Below are positions 1 through 9,705 of a DNA stretch of 64,000 nt, in pieces. This stretch comes from JAJVID01 sp035714085 (GTDB lineage Bacteria; Acidobacteriota; Blastocatellia; RBC074), in assembly GCA_035714085.1 (NCBI GenBank), contig DASTMP010000362.1, positions 39,209-103,208 on the forward strand. The letters are read 5' to 3'. Within the stretch, counting starts at the first letter, position 1; the number at the start of each line of letters is the position of its first letter. A model generated the notes under the pieces. That model saw only the letters and a program-made list of their open reading frames with translations, made no database searches and was not told the origin of the DNA. Made by a program: the position numbers and the translations under genes.

Positions 1-708
1 AAAGAAGGCGTCAGCAAACAGGAGATGGAGGAGCTCAGCCTCGAGAAGGAATGGCGCGCGCACGAAGGCCTGCCCTGGGGGACCGCGCTGCGCAAGTGGA
101 ATCTCTGGAAGATCATGCTGATGTACCATACCTATTGCTGGGGGAGCTATTTTTACCTCTCCTGGCTCCACACTTACTTGCAGAAAGGTCGCGGGCTGAC
201 CGAAGGCGAGATGGCGGTCTTTTCGACGCTGCCCTTCATCGCCGGCGCGTGCGGCAATCTCTTCGGGGGCTGGCTGAGCGACCGGCTGGTCAGGAGCCAC
301 GGGGCGAAATTGGGGCGGCGTATCGTTGGAACTGCGGGACTCGCTTTATCGGCGGCGTTTATGCTGGGGGCGGCGGTGACGCCGGGCAAATGGATGGCCG
401 TGGTCTTCCTGACTCTGGGGTACGGCTCGATGGATTGCATGCTGCCGGTTTCGTGGGCGGTCTGCCTGGACGTGGGACGAAAGTATGCGGGGACAGTCAG
501 CGGGACGATGAATATGGCCGGGCAACTGGGTTCCTTCGCTTCGTCGGTGGCGTTCGGGTATCTAGTAACGTACTTCGGCGGGTACAACGCGCCACTATTT
601 CCGATGGCGGCGTTGTTGCTGATTAGCGCCTTGCTCTTCTCGCGCATTGATCCTACTGAACAGTTGGCCGAACAGTTGTCCGATCAGTCGGCGCAGGTAG
701 GCGCCTAA
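1..708 (+). CDS. MFS transporter, C-terminal half (cut by window edge)
   Basis: The reading frame is open back to base 1, so the first ATG at 25 is internal and the 5' part of the gene lies outside the window. The visible ~235 residues hold about six hydrophobic helices, a loop motif GWLSDRL (the MFS motif A-like repeat between helices 8 and 9) and a polar tail. Spacing and sequence style fit the second half of an anion:cation-symporter type MFS permease (hexuronate, galactonate or similar organic acids). It sits 78 bp upstream of an exported GH127 arabinofuranosidase-like enzyme on the same strand, which suggests uptake of sugar or sugar-acid breakdown products. The substrate is an inference. 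Family membership is secure; subfamily is less so. Confidence 0.85.
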   Translation, partial: KEGVSKQEMEELSLEKEWRAHEGLPWGTALRKWNLWKIMLMYHTYCWGSYFYLSWLHTYLQKGRGLTEGEMAVFSTLPFIAGACGNLFGGWLSDRLVRSHGAKLGRRIVGTAGLALSAAFMLGAAVTPGKWMAVVFLTLGYGSMDCMLPVSWAVCLDVGRKYAGTVSGTMNMAGQLGSFASSVAFGYLVTYFGGYNAPLFPMAALLLISALLFSRIDPTEQLAEQLSDQSAQVGA

Positions 709-785
709 TCAGAAGAAAGACTTAACGCGCAGTCAGATTTTCTGACGCTGTTGCAAGTCGCGCGTTCCAGACTGGAGTTCACACC

Positions 786-2837
786 ATGTTCATGAAAAAC
801 ACGCTCCGTTATTTGTCGTCGCTCGTATTGTTGCTGGCGTCGGCGTCTACGCTTGCCGAAATGCAAACTGCGGACATGAGCGCGCAGGCTGTGGTGAAGA
901 ATCGCGCGCCGCTCGCGCCGAATGCGATGTATCTGTTGCCGCTGACATCGATCAAGCCCAAAGGCTGGTTACGACAACAACTGCAGATTCAGGCGAACGG
1001 ACTGACGGGGCATTTGGATGAGTTCTGGCCTGATGTCGGCCCGAACAGCGGTTGGCTTGGCGGCGCCGGCGAGCCATGGGAGCGCGGGCCGTACTATGTC
1101 GATGGGCTGCTGCCGCTGGCCTATTTGCTCGATGACCCCAAGCTGATTGCGAAGGCGAGGAAGTGGGTGGACTGGACTCTCGATCACCAGCAGCCGAATG
1201 GCGCGATCGGCCCCGCGGTCCCCGCCGGCGCCGACGAGAAAGCGCGCGCGCGTTACGACGATTGGTGGCCGAAATTCGTCATGCTCAAGGTCTTGACGCA
1301 GTATCAAGAGGCCACGGGGGACTCGCGCGTGATTCCGGTTATGACAGCCTATTTCAAACATCACTTGGAAGAGTCCGCCAAAAGCCCGCTACGCGATTGG
1401 GGACGGCAGCGGTGGGCTGACGAACTACTCAGCCTGTTGTGGCTCTACAACCGCGCGGGCGATGAAAAACTGTTTGAACTGGCGCGCACGCTTGGCGCGC
1501 AAGGTCGAGACTGGAAGGCGCATTTCAACAACTTTCAATTCACGGGCAAAGTTGATTCCGAGCAATTCAAAAAATACGCGCAGGGCGGGCTTTCAGATTT
1601 CGCGCTAGGGCTGCATGGCGTCAACAACGCAATGGCCCTAAAGACGGCCGTCGTCTGGTCGCAGGTGTCGAACGATGAAGCCGACCGCAAGGCGCTGTAT
1701 CAGATGCTCGGCGTACTCGACAAATATCACGGGCAGCCTAACGGCATGTTCAGTTCCGACGAGCATTACGCGGGCAGGGACCCGATTCAGGGCATCGAGT
1801 TGTGCGCGGTGGTCGAAGCGATGTTTTCTCTCGAACAAGCTGTCGCCATTCTCGGTGACCCGTTGCTTGGTGATCGCTTGGAAAAGATCGCCTACAACGC
1901 GCAGCCTGCCGCGATCAGCGGCGATATGTGGTCGCATCAATATGACCAGCAACCCAACCAGGTCTTGTGCAGCCTGCAAAAACGCGACTGGACATCGAAT
2001 GGCCCGGAATCGAACCTGTTCGGCATGGATGTCAACTTCGGTTGTTGCACTGCGAATATGCATCAGGGTTGGCCGAAATTCGCGGCGAGTTTGTGGATGG
2101 CGACGGCGGATGACGGATTAGCGGCAGTCGCGTATGCGCCGAACGAGGTGAAGACGATCATCAAAGGCAATGTGACTATCGGCATTGTCGAAGAGACCGA
2201 TTATCCCTTCCGCGATGAGATTCGTTTGACGGTCAACCCCGAACGCGTGACGGAGTTTCCGCTGAAGCTGCGGATTCCATCATGGGCGAACAACGCATCG
2301 CTCGAGGTCAATGGCGCCGCTTTGAGCGGCGTCAAGCCCGGGACTTTCCACACGATCAAACGGGGATGGCGAAAAGGCGACCGCGTCGTGTTGAAGCTGC
2401 CGATGGAAGTCAGAACCACGCGCAATTATCACGACTCGGTGGTGATTGAACGGGGCCCGCTGGTCTATTCGCTGAAGATCGGCGAGGACTGGCGCAAGGC
2501 GCAGGGCAAGCTGAAGAACCCCGCCATTGCGCCCGCCGCCGACTGGGAAGTTCATCCGACGACGGCGTGGAATTACGGCCTGGAGCTCGATCCGCAAAAG
2601 CCTGCTGCGCAGGTAATTGAAAAGGCCGTCGGCAACATGCCTTTCTCCGCCGCGGGCGCGCCGATCGAAATCAAAGTCAAAGGCCGGAAGCTGCCAGTAT
2701 GGAAGCTGATCGATGGTTCCGCCGGGCCGTTGCCTGTGAGTCCTGTCAAAAGCAGTGAACCGGAAGAAACGCTCACGCTGATTCCTTACGGATCGGCAAA
2801 GTTGCGCATCACGGAGTTTCCCTTGATTGCGCGTTAG
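786..2837 (+). CDS. Exported GH127-type beta-L-arabinofuranosidase-like glycosidase
   Basis: 683 residues. An N-terminal signal peptide (MFMKNTLRYLSSLVLLLAS..) indicates export. The body fits the GH127/DUF1680 alpha/alpha-toroid family. The zinc/catalytic set is visible: Glu338-x-Cys340 in GIELCAVVE and a Cys420-Cys421 pair in FGCCTANMHQGW. In the characterised beta-L-arabinofuranosidases of this family these ligands bind Zn and one cysteine is the nucleophile. GGAG eight bases before the ATG supports the start. The role would be removal of L-arabinofuranose (or a related sugar) from plant or microbial polysaccharides in the periplasm or outside. The co-directional MFS permease upstream may import the products. 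Exact sugar specificity cannot be read from sequence. Confidence 0.88.
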   Translation: MFMKNTLRYLSSLVLLLASASTLAEMQTADMSAQAVVKNRAPLAPNAMYLLPLTSIKPKGWLRQQLQIQANGLTGHLDEFWPDVGPNSGWLGGAGEPWERGPYYVDGLLPLAYLLDDPKLIAKARKWVDWTLDHQQPNGAIGPAVPAGADEKARARYDDWWPKFVMLKVLTQYQEATGDSRVIPVMTAYFKHHLEESAKSPLRDWGRQRWADELLSLLWLYNRAGDEKLFELARTLGAQGRDWKAHFNNFQFTGKVDSEQFKKYAQGGLSDFALGLHGVNNAMALKTAVVWSQVSNDEADRKALYQMLGVLDKYHGQPNGMFSSDEHYAGRDPIQGIELCAVVEAMFSLEQAVAILGDPLLGDRLEKIAYNAQPAAISGDMWSHQYDQQPNQVLCSLQKRDWTSNGPESNLFGMDVNFGCCTANMHQGWPKFAASLWMATADDGLAAVAYAPNEVKTIIKGNVTIGIVEETDYPFRDEIRLTVNPERVTEFPLKLRIPSWANNASLEVNGAALSGVKPGTFHTIKRGWRKGDRVVLKLPMEVRTTRNYHDSVVIERGPLVYSLKIGEDWRKAQGKLKNPAIAPAADWEVHPTTAWNYGLELDPQKPAAQVIEKAVGNMPFSAAGAPIEIKVKGRKLPVWKLIDGSAGPLPVSPVKSSEPEETLTLIPYGSAKLRITEFPLIAR

Positions 2838-2912
2838 CCCCTGGCGCCCCTCTTTGGCGATCATCGCGGTTTAGTTGCGCCCTTGTTGAACGCTGCGGTA
2901 TTGGCTCCCCCG

Positions 2913-4214
2913 TCAAGTGACCGAATCACAGAATTGCTCATCTTCGGTGGAGCCTGTCAGGGCAGTTGTGGACGGGGCGCCTCCCGAAATTAGTTGCGCG
3001 ATAGTGTCGAAATATCCCGTGCCGACAAAAGCCTGATGCTTCACGCCGCGATAGCCGTCACGCTCCCGCGCAAACTCAAGCTCCTGCAAACGCGAGTAGG
3101 CCGCCATCCCTTCGTCCCGAAACATGAGCGCCAGCTCGAACATACTAAGGTTGAGCGTGTGGAAACCGGCGAGAGTGACGAATTGGAATTTGTAGCCCAT
3201 CTTCGCCAACTCCTGCTGGAAGTCCGCAATGGCCTTAGCGCCCAGCTTCTTCTTCCAGTTGAACGAAGGCGAACAATTGTAGGCAAGGAGTTTGCCCGGA
3301 TGTTCGGCGTGTATCGCCTCAGCGAATTCGCGCGCTTCTTCCAGATTCGGCTCCGAAGTCTCGCACCAGAGCAGATCGGCATACGGCGCGTATGCCAGCG
3401 CTCGCGCAATCGCCTGACCCAGGCCGCTGCGTACGCGGAAGAACCCTTCAATCGTCCGCTCGCCGGTGATGAACGGATGATCGCGCTCGTCAATATCGCT
3501 GGTCAGCAAGGTCGCGGCGTTGGCGTCAGTCCGCGCAATGAGGATCGTCGACGCGCCCATAATGTCCGCGGCCAGGCGCGCGGCCGTCAACTTCTGAATA
3601 AATTCCTGCGTCGGCACGAGCACCTTTCCGCCCAGATGTCCGCACTTCTTGGCCGAGGCCAGTTGATCCTCGAAATGCACGCCGGCCGCGCCCGCTTCGA
3701 TCATCGCCTTCATCAGTTCGAAAGCGTTCAGGCCGCCGCCGAATCCGGCTTCGGCGTCGGCGACAATCGGCGCGAACCAGTACGGCCCTTCGCGCCCTTC
3801 GGCGTGCTGAATCTGATCGGCGCGTTGAAAAGCCTGATTGATCTTGCGCACCGCCGTTGGAACGCTGTCCGCCGGATAGAGGCTCTGATCGGGGTACATC
3901 TGCCCGGCGTTATTGGAGTCAGCCGCCACCTGCCAGCCGCTCAGATATATGGCCTTGAGGCCGGCTTGCACTTGTTGAATCGCCTGGTTGCCGGTCAGCG
4001 CGCCGAGCGCCGCGACGTAAGGTTCAGTGAGCAGTAAATGCCACAACCGTTCCGCGCCGCGCTCTGCCAGCGTGTGGCTGATTTTGATCGTGCCGCGCAG
4101 CCGCAGAACATCTTCCGCCGAGTAAGGGCGCACGACGCTCGTCCAGCGCGGGTTATTCGCCAATTCCTGTTTGAGTTCCGAAAGCTCTGTGAAATAACCG
4201 TTGTTATTCATCAT
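2913..4214 (-). CDS. aceA: Isocitrate lyase
   Basis: 433 residues, the usual length for bacterial isocitrate lyase. The enzyme splits isocitrate into succinate and glyoxylate, the first step of the glyoxylate bypass, in the cytoplasm. The signature loop KKCGHLGGKVL is present with the catalytic cysteine at residue 191. Other conserved segments are ADAEAGFGG, FEDQ and the C-terminal AYNCSPSFNWKK, which holds active-site loop residues. AGGAGG lies 8-9 bases before a double ATG, so the start could be residue 1 or 2. No malate synthase gene is adjacent, so the partner enzyme must be elsewhere if the bypass is complete. The neighbours are unrelated, so it appears to be a single-gene transcription unit. 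Confidence 0.96.
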   Translation of the reverse strand: MMNNNGYFTELSELKQELANNPRWTSVVRPYSAEDVLRLRGTIKISHTLAERGAERLWHLLLTEPYVAALGALTGNQAIQQVQAGLKAIYLSGWQVAADSNNAGQMYPDQSLYPADSVPTAVRKINQAFQRADQIQHAEGREGPYWFAPIVADAEAGFGGGLNAFELMKAMIEAGAAGVHFEDQLASAKKCGHLGGKVLVPTQEFIQKLTAARLAADIMGASTILIARTDANAATLLTSDIDERDHPFITGERTIEGFFRVRSGLGQAIARALAYAPYADLLWCETSEPNLEEAREFAEAIHAEHPGKLLAYNCSPSFNWKKKLGAKAIADFQQELAKMGYKFQFVTLAGFHTLNLSMFELALMFRDEGMAAYSRLQELEFARERDGYRGVKHQAFVGTGYFDTIAQLISGGAPSTTALTGSTEDEQFCDSVT

Positions 4215-4338
4215 TGGATATCCTCCTGCGCCGGGATTTTTATTATGATTGCTCAGAGTTGGGAAGGGATCGAACAGAAAAGCGGGGGACAGAAAATGGA
4301 GTCTCTTGTTTTTCTGTCTGGCATTCTACTGTTCGCGT

Positions 4339-4660
4339 TTAGCCCGAGTCAAATTCGCCGCGCGCGATCATCTCTTCGCCGATTCGCCGCGCCGCGCGGC
4401 ATTTCTCCATCGCTTCAGGCGGCGCTTCCGCCGAAAGCTCACGTAAAATGCGGTTCAATTCTTCGTCGCACAACTCGCTCACGAATTCCGGCGTGTGTCT
4501 GACAGGCGGCGAGCGTTCCCGCGAGCGTCAGCTTGCCGATGCCGCGCGGCGCGGGGCGCAGATCAGGATATCGCTCGGCCTGCTGCGGGCGCCGGCGCAT
4601 CTGATTCGGGGCGGGGAACTGATCGACGGCGATTTCGTTCTGATCGGACTTCCCGTCCAT
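4339..4660 (-). pseudogene. Unrecognised small gene broken by a frameshift
   Basis: Two minus-strand frames with the same strong G/C bias at third codon positions abut. The upstream frame starts MDGKSDQNEIAVDQFPAPNQ and runs to about 4495. The downstream frame reads TPEFVSELCDEELNRILREL and ends ..GEFDSG-stop at 4339. They meet at a CACACA dinucleotide run, so loss or gain of one unit could have broken, or could restore, a protein of roughly 105 residues. I recognise no family. It could be a real frameshift, a slippage-prone gene or a sequencing error. It lies between aceA and the transglycosylase gene with no visible link to either. Confidence 0.35.
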
Positions 4661-4831
4661 GCGCCGTCCATTCAGCCGTAGGATGCGCTGTAATATTGAA
4701 GTGGATGACCTGAGGTCTGTCGTTTCAAATGAAAAGGCGAACGACCAGCCATGGCCAATGACGACGCGGCGATTCGGGCATAGGCTTAAGCGCCCAATCT
4801 GAATGTCAATGGTAGAAGATGATAATGGTCG

Positions 4832-5590
4832 CTAAAACTGCGGGGCCGCTCGCAAAAGCGGTTGGTTCATGAAATTTCGAATCACATGGACCCGGTGTCG
4901 TAAATAGTAGGATCTATTATTCGGTTTATAACCATTAAGTGGCGCAGGTATAATCGCAGATAAAAAAATGGCTTGCTCCTCGTTTAGAGAAGCGGCAGAT
5001 ACGCCAAAGTAATGGCGGGCCGCCGCTTCGGCCCCGTAAATTCCATCTCCCCATTCGATCATGTTTAAATATATCTCCAGGATTCGGCGTTTTCCCAAGA
5101 TTCCTTCCATCTCCCAAGCGATCAGCATTTCATGTAATTTGCGCGCCGGGTTCCTGGACGGTGATAAAAATAGATTCTTTGCCAATTGTTGTGTGATTGA
5201 CGAGCCTCCGCGGGAAAACCTTTTCTCCTGCCAGTTTTTTTTCATGGCAAGGCTTATCCCTTGCCAATCAACACCGGCGTGGAAAGGAAACCTGAGGTCC
5301 TCGCCCGCCAGGACAGCGCGCACAAGATGCGGCGAAATATTTTGGTATGGAACCCACGTCCTTGTTATCTTAGGTTCGCGCCCGCGCTCTTTTGCCGATT
5401 CGGCGCGTTGCTCTATCAAGTTTGTGGTCGAAGGATTCGAGTGTCTCAACTTTGTAATGCGAAACAAAATCAATGCATGGTAAGAAAGCGTTATAACCAA
5501 AACGACAATGGCAAGACGCTTTAGCAGTTTTCGCCAGCCCAATCGCTTTAATGCGTCGAGAATTCGATGGATTTTTCGAGAGCTTGCCAT
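4832..5590 (-). CDS. mtgA: Monofunctional biosynthetic peptidoglycan transglycosylase (GT51)
   Basis: GT51 enzyme that polymerises lipid II into glycan strands at the outer face of the inner membrane. There is one N-terminal membrane anchor (LAIVVLVITLSYHALILF) and then a GT51 domain with its conserved blocks in order: AGEDLRFPFHAGVDWQGI (catalytic Glu block, where most relatives have EDxxFxxHxG), RGGSSITQQLAKNLFLS, RKLHE, GKRRILEIYLN and YGAEAAARHYFG. There is no transpeptidase domain, and the length matches the monofunctional class. I chose the ATG at 5590. A TTG 22 codons upstream (5656), with GGA nearby, is an alternative. It stands alone between unrelated genes. Confidence 0.9.
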   Translation of the reverse strand: MASSRKIHRILDALKRLGWRKLLKRLAIVVLVITLSYHALILFRITKLRHSNPSTTNLIEQRAESAKERGREPKITRTWVPYQNISPHLVRAVLAGEDLRFPFHAGVDWQGISLAMKKNWQEKRFSRGGSSITQQLAKNLFLSPSRNPARKLHEMLIAWEMEGILGKRRILEIYLNMIEWGDGIYGAEAAARHYFGVSAASLNEEQAIFLSAIIPAPLNGYKPNNRSYYLRHRVHVIRNFMNQPLLRAAPQF

Positions 5591-5688
5591 AAGACGATTC
5601 GCGACTCGATCGCCACAATCACTGAAATGCACGGTCCTACTCTGCTGCTGGCGCAAAATATTCCTCGAACGATTTAGTCGTCAATGCG

Positions 5689-6807
5689 TCAGGGCTTATG
5701 CGCAATCACATCGACACCCCTCCCTGCGAGTTCAGCTTCGATGTCCCCGATCAATAATTTCTGCGCTTCCTCCTGTCCTGTCAATGTCGCATCCATGTGG
5801 CACAGTGTCAGTCCACGCACAAATAATTGAGCCTGGGCGCCTGAACAGAGTTCCGCAATTGGCCGCATTTCCTTCGGAATCCAGGCCGACTCCGCGGTGA
5901 ACGGCATATTTCGTACGGTCTCGTGCATTTCCTCGACATTGTCCTCGAAGTGCATGTGATCGGCTCGGCGCAAGATGACCATCTGTTTTGTCGCCGGAGT
6001 CCTTTCGAATAATTCGTACATACCGGCTAATGGAAGAGGGACATCGTTCTCCGCAACCAGATACAGTGTCGGAACATCACGACCCCAGTTGAAACTAAGC
6101 TTCCCAGGAATAATTCCTGGTTTCGGCCGGGAATTTCCACCCGGCGCAAGCGCCACTACGGCGGCGATACGCTGCTCGACTTCAGGCGCAGCGAGCGCTG
6201 TCCATCCTCCGAAACTGTGTCCAACGATTCCGATCCTAGTGGGATCAGGCTTAGCTTCCGAGTCCCACGTCGTGTCATTAAGCAGATGATCAAGGAGAAA
6301 ACAAATGTCAGGGGCACGGTTCGCGATCCAGGCTTCTACTCGCGCAGTCTTTTGCTCGTCGGTCTCACCCTCCTTACCCGCCAGTTCCGCAGCTACGATC
6401 TCAGAGTGATCCAAGGCCGCGACCAGATAACCATGGCTGCTCAAGTGAGTACAAAGAAACGTCGACTGGCGCCGGTTCCCCCAACTCCTATGAGAAAAGA
6501 TGATCAGCGGGTAGATCCCGGGCTGGGCTGTAGCGTTGCGCACAGCCGTTTGACTTCGTTGAGCATCGCGTGACGGAACGGTGAAGATGTCCTGGGTTCC
6601 TGGCGCAATATCCTGACCAGCATGCTTCGCCGCCGCAGGATACCAGATCTCACAGGGGAACCGGCGGCCCCGTACCGTATCAAGCCCCTGGAGGGTGCGC
6701 ACACCAACAGGAAATTGCCCCCGGACGAATGGATCATACTCGGTCGTCCCATGCGCGGTCCCTTTTGGCGAATTCCCTCTCGTATGCTTGATATTTTCGG
6801 CAGTCAT
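5689..6807 (-). CDS. Alpha/beta hydrolase, dienelactone hydrolase / PAF-acetylhydrolase-like
   Basis: 372-residue alpha/beta-hydrolase. The nucleophile elbow GIVGHSFGGWTAL places the catalytic serine at about residue 198. The oxyanion-hole strand reads PLIIFSHRSWGNRRQS, and a likely Asp/His pair lies in YLVAENDVPLPL and DHMHFEDN. The layout (N-terminal RTLQGLDTVRGRRFPCEIWYPA, then the hydrolase core) resembles bacterial secreted or cytoplasmic esterases related to platelet-activating-factor acetylhydrolase. No clear signal peptide is seen. GGGAG eight bases before the ATG at 6807 favours that start over an in-frame ATG five codons upstream. The substrate is unknown. It is not in an obvious operon. 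Confidence 0.85.
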   Translation of the reverse strand: MTAENIKHTRGNSPKGTAHGTTEYDPFVRGQFPVGVRTLQGLDTVRGRRFPCEIWYPAAAKHAGQDIAPGTQDIFTVPSRDAQRSQTAVRNATAQPGIYPLIIFSHRSWGNRRQSTFLCTHLSSHGYLVAALDHSEIVAAELAGKEGETDEQKTARVEAWIANRAPDICFLLDHLLNDTTWDSEAKPDPTRIGIVGHSFGGWTALAAPEVEQRIAAVVALAPGGNSRPKPGIIPGKLSFNWGRDVPTLYLVAENDVPLPLAGMYELFERTPATKQMVILRRADHMHFEDNVEEMHETVRNMPFTAESAWIPKEMRPIAELCSGAQAQLFVRGLTLCHMDATLTGQEEAQKLLIGDIEAELAGRGVDVIAHKP

Positions 6808-6983
6808 CAAGATTGCTCCCATGTTCGGCGCAAATCTTTCAGCGCGCTAAATTTTTTAGCGAAACAAGCCGCTGCATTTTTCTTTCGATCTCCATCGCGC
6901 ATCGTCACGCATTGTGCGGCTCTCGACGAAGATGCTTGTGACAGAGTCATTATCGCACGATGACATGCTTCGTGTCGCACCAG

Positions 6984-9626
6984 TCATTCGTGTCGAAGAG
7001 CTTGTAGCGGATCAACCTTCGTCGCACGCCGCGCAGGAATCCAGCAGGCGAGCAACGCCACAGCAGAAAGCAACAGAGAGATCGTGGCAAACGTCATCGG
7101 ATCGGTTGCGCTCACTCCGAACAAGAATCCCTTCATCCAGCGGGTCAAAGTCAGGGCGCCGCCAACGCCGATAATGATGCCGCCGAGAGCCGGCTTCATC
7201 CCCTGGCTGATAATCAATTTGATCACGTCGTGTGACTGCGCTCCCAATGCCATTCTGACTCCGATCTCATTGACACGTTGCGTGACCGAATAAGCGATCA
7301 CACCATAGATGCCGATCGCCGCCAGGATTAAGGCCAACAAAGCCGAGATGGCGAGCAGTGCGACAGAGAAGCGCCTGCGGGCCAGCGACGTGGAGAGGAG
7401 TTCTTCGACGGTTCTGGCCTCATACCTTGGCTGGATGGGATCATTGGAGATCACGGCCTGCTGGACCGCCGAGGCGAGGGTTGATGGGGCCACCGTCGTG
7501 CGAACCAACAATAGAGAGTCGCGCGCCACTCCGGGGAAGTAGATTTCGGGTTCGACTGGCGCGTCCAATCCCAGGTCTTTGATGTCGCCGACGACTCCGA
7601 TGATGGAGAAGGAGCCCCCCCAGTCCGATCGAAGGCGTTTGCCGATGGGATCCCGGTCCGGAAAGAAGTTCCGCGCCATGGTTTCGTTGATGATGATTCG
7701 ACCGAAATGGAGCGTATCGTCGACGCCGATATCGGCCTCGTTAAAGAGCCGCCCGTTACGCAGTGGAATCCGCATCATTTCGAAGAAACGGTGATCCACG
7801 CCCCTGATCTGGGCGATTCGCTCCTTGCCCGGTTCAATCGGCCTGTCTTCGGGGGAGAAGCGCGACACGGCGAGCGAGGCGGCAAATGGCAACCTGTCTA
7901 TCACCGCCGCCTGTTGCACTCCGGGCAGCGCTAGAAGTTGCGGCATGAGCCGCCGGTAAAAGCCCATGATCCGCTCATCTTTCTGATATTGAGGCAAGGG
8001 TAGTTCGATCTTCAGACTGAGCAGGCGATCAGCGCGAAATCCCGGATCGACATGCAGCAGTTTCTGCAAGCTCCTGACGAGCAGCCCTGAACCGGCGAGC
8101 ACGACTACAGCTAGCGCCACTTCGGCTATTACCAGCGCCTGGCTCAGATTGCGCCTCGTCCCACCGATGGCCGTTTTCCCGCCATCTTTCAGTACCCGAT
8201 TGAGATCGGCGCGGGAGACCAGTAACGCCGGAATGACGCCGAACAAGGCGCCTGTCAATAGACTGATGCCGAAGGTGAAGGCGAGCGTATGCCATTCTAC
8301 CCCGATCGTCTCGAGGCCAGGAACCTTCCCGGTCACAACACTCAATAAAGACGACCGCAGCGCCGGAATAGTCCATCTCGCGAGCAAGAGACCCGCGATT
8401 CCGCCAAGTCCAGCCAGCATCAGGCTTTCAATGAGAAGCTGTCGAACTAGACGGCCGCGTCCTGCGCCCAAGGTTGCGCGCAGGGCCATCTCTCGCTGCC
8501 GCTCCGCGGACCGAGCCAAGATGAGGTTGGAAACATTGGCGCAGGCAATCAACAGGACCAGGGCGAACGCGGTGAAGATCAGCCAGATGATAGTTCGCAG
8601 ATTGCCAACCATTTGATTTCGCAGCGGCGTCAGCTGAACACCCTCCATCTTGTTGCTGGCCGGATAGAGTTGTTGCAGCCGTTCGGCGATGGCCTGCATC
8701 TCCCGGCGCGCATGGTCGATAGTCACGCCGGGTTTGAGTCTACCGATAACTGAGATCGGATGGTTCATTCGGTTGGTGAAATCATCGCCATCCATCTGTG
8801 ACAGCGGCAGCCAACAATCGATCTCTGGCGGATACTGTTCCCCGATAACGCCGACAATAGTGAAACTGTCGCCGTTGAGTTGGATACTTTTGCCGATCAC
8901 GTCCTGAGCGCCGGCAAAATGGCGGAGCCAGAGAGAACGACTGAGAATTACCACTTGATCAGCCCCTCGTTTCTCTTCTTCCGGCAGGAAGCCGCGGCCG
9001 ATGATGGGACGGGCGCCGAGCATCGCAAAGAAGCGAGATGAGGCCAAAGCGCTATGGACTTTTACCGGCTCAGCATGTCCGGCCAGGAGGGCATTGCCGT
9101 AGCGCCTGAATGAATAGACCTCCATCTCCTGAAATGATTGCGACTGCGCGCGCCAATCCTCAAAATCCTGAAACGCCGGTCCGACCTGTGGGATGTCCGG
9201 GGTCGTCTCCCAGATCGTGACCAGCCGGTCGGCTTCGGAAAACGGCAACGAGCGGATCAGCACTGCGTTTACGACGCTGAAGATTGCCGTGTTGGCGCCA
9301 ATTCCCAACGCCAACGTCAGAACGGCGACGAAGGTGAAGCCGGGATTCTTCATCAACATCCGCAGGCCGTACTTCAAATCCTGAACGAGCGCCTCGATGA
9401 ATCTAATTCCACGCATTTCGCGGTTATCCTCCTTGAGCAACGTGATGTTTCCGAACTGGCGGCGGGCGGCCCGAGCAGCCTCGTCATCACTCATTTCCTG
9501 GCTGACGTATCTCTCGGTGAGCAAGCGCAGGCGCGTCTCGATTTCGTCGTCGAGATCTCGATCCGCTCTGCGACCTCCGAACAATCCCCGAAGTCTCGTC
9601 GCCAGCGCGCGCCAATAGTGGATCAT
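6984..9626 (-). CDS. ADOP-family ABC transporter permease (FtsX/MacB type)
   Basis: 880 residues with the full ADOP plan. A soluble N-terminal head (GRRADRDLDDEIETRLRLL..ARRQFGN) is followed by QDLKYGLRMLMKNPGFT and the first helix LTLALGIGANTAIFSVVNAVL. Then come a MacB-like periplasmic domain, an FtsX block near residue 370 (LLIACANVSNLILARSAER), a second periplasmic domain, and a C-terminal FtsX block (GVIAYSVTQRVNEIGVRMALGA) ending ACWIPARRATKVDPLQALRHE. Such permeases lack a linked ATPase gene and are typical of Acidobacteriota; transported substrates are unknown. It is the last gene of a minus-strand PadR-ADOP-chimera-ADOP cluster. The gap to the chimeric gene is about 80 bp. Confidence 0.93.
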   Translation of the reverse strand: MIHYWRALATRLRGLFGGRRADRDLDDEIETRLRLLTERYVSQEMSDDEAARAARRQFGNITLLKEDNREMRGIRFIEALVQDLKYGLRMLMKNPGFTFVAVLTLALGIGANTAIFSVVNAVLIRSLPFSEADRLVTIWETTPDIPQVGPAFQDFEDWRAQSQSFQEMEVYSFRRYGNALLAGHAEPVKVHSALASSRFFAMLGARPIIGRGFLPEEEKRGADQVVILSRSLWLRHFAGAQDVIGKSIQLNGDSFTIVGVIGEQYPPEIDCWLPLSQMDGDDFTNRMNHPISVIGRLKPGVTIDHARREMQAIAERLQQLYPASNKMEGVQLTPLRNQMVGNLRTIIWLIFTAFALVLLIACANVSNLILARSAERQREMALRATLGAGRGRLVRQLLIESLMLAGLGGIAGLLLARWTIPALRSSLLSVVTGKVPGLETIGVEWHTLAFTFGISLLTGALFGVIPALLVSRADLNRVLKDGGKTAIGGTRRNLSQALVIAEVALAVVVLAGSGLLVRSLQKLLHVDPGFRADRLLSLKIELPLPQYQKDERIMGFYRRLMPQLLALPGVQQAAVIDRLPFAASLAVSRFSPEDRPIEPGKERIAQIRGVDHRFFEMMRIPLRNGRLFNEADIGVDDTLHFGRIIINETMARNFFPDRDPIGKRLRSDWGGSFSIIGVVGDIKDLGLDAPVEPEIYFPGVARDSLLLVRTTVAPSTLASAVQQAVISNDPIQPRYEARTVEELLSTSLARRRFSVALLAISALLALILAAIGIYGVIAYSVTQRVNEIGVRMALGAQSHDVIKLIISQGMKPALGGIIIGVGGALTLTRWMKGFLFGVSATDPMTFATISLLLSAVALLACWIPARRATKVDPLQALRHE

Positions 9627-9705
9627 CTCTACTCCTATTTCACGCGCTATTTTATTTGCTCTGCTCGGCAGCCAGATTCAGCGCCATCTGGCTTTTACGG
9701 CACAA

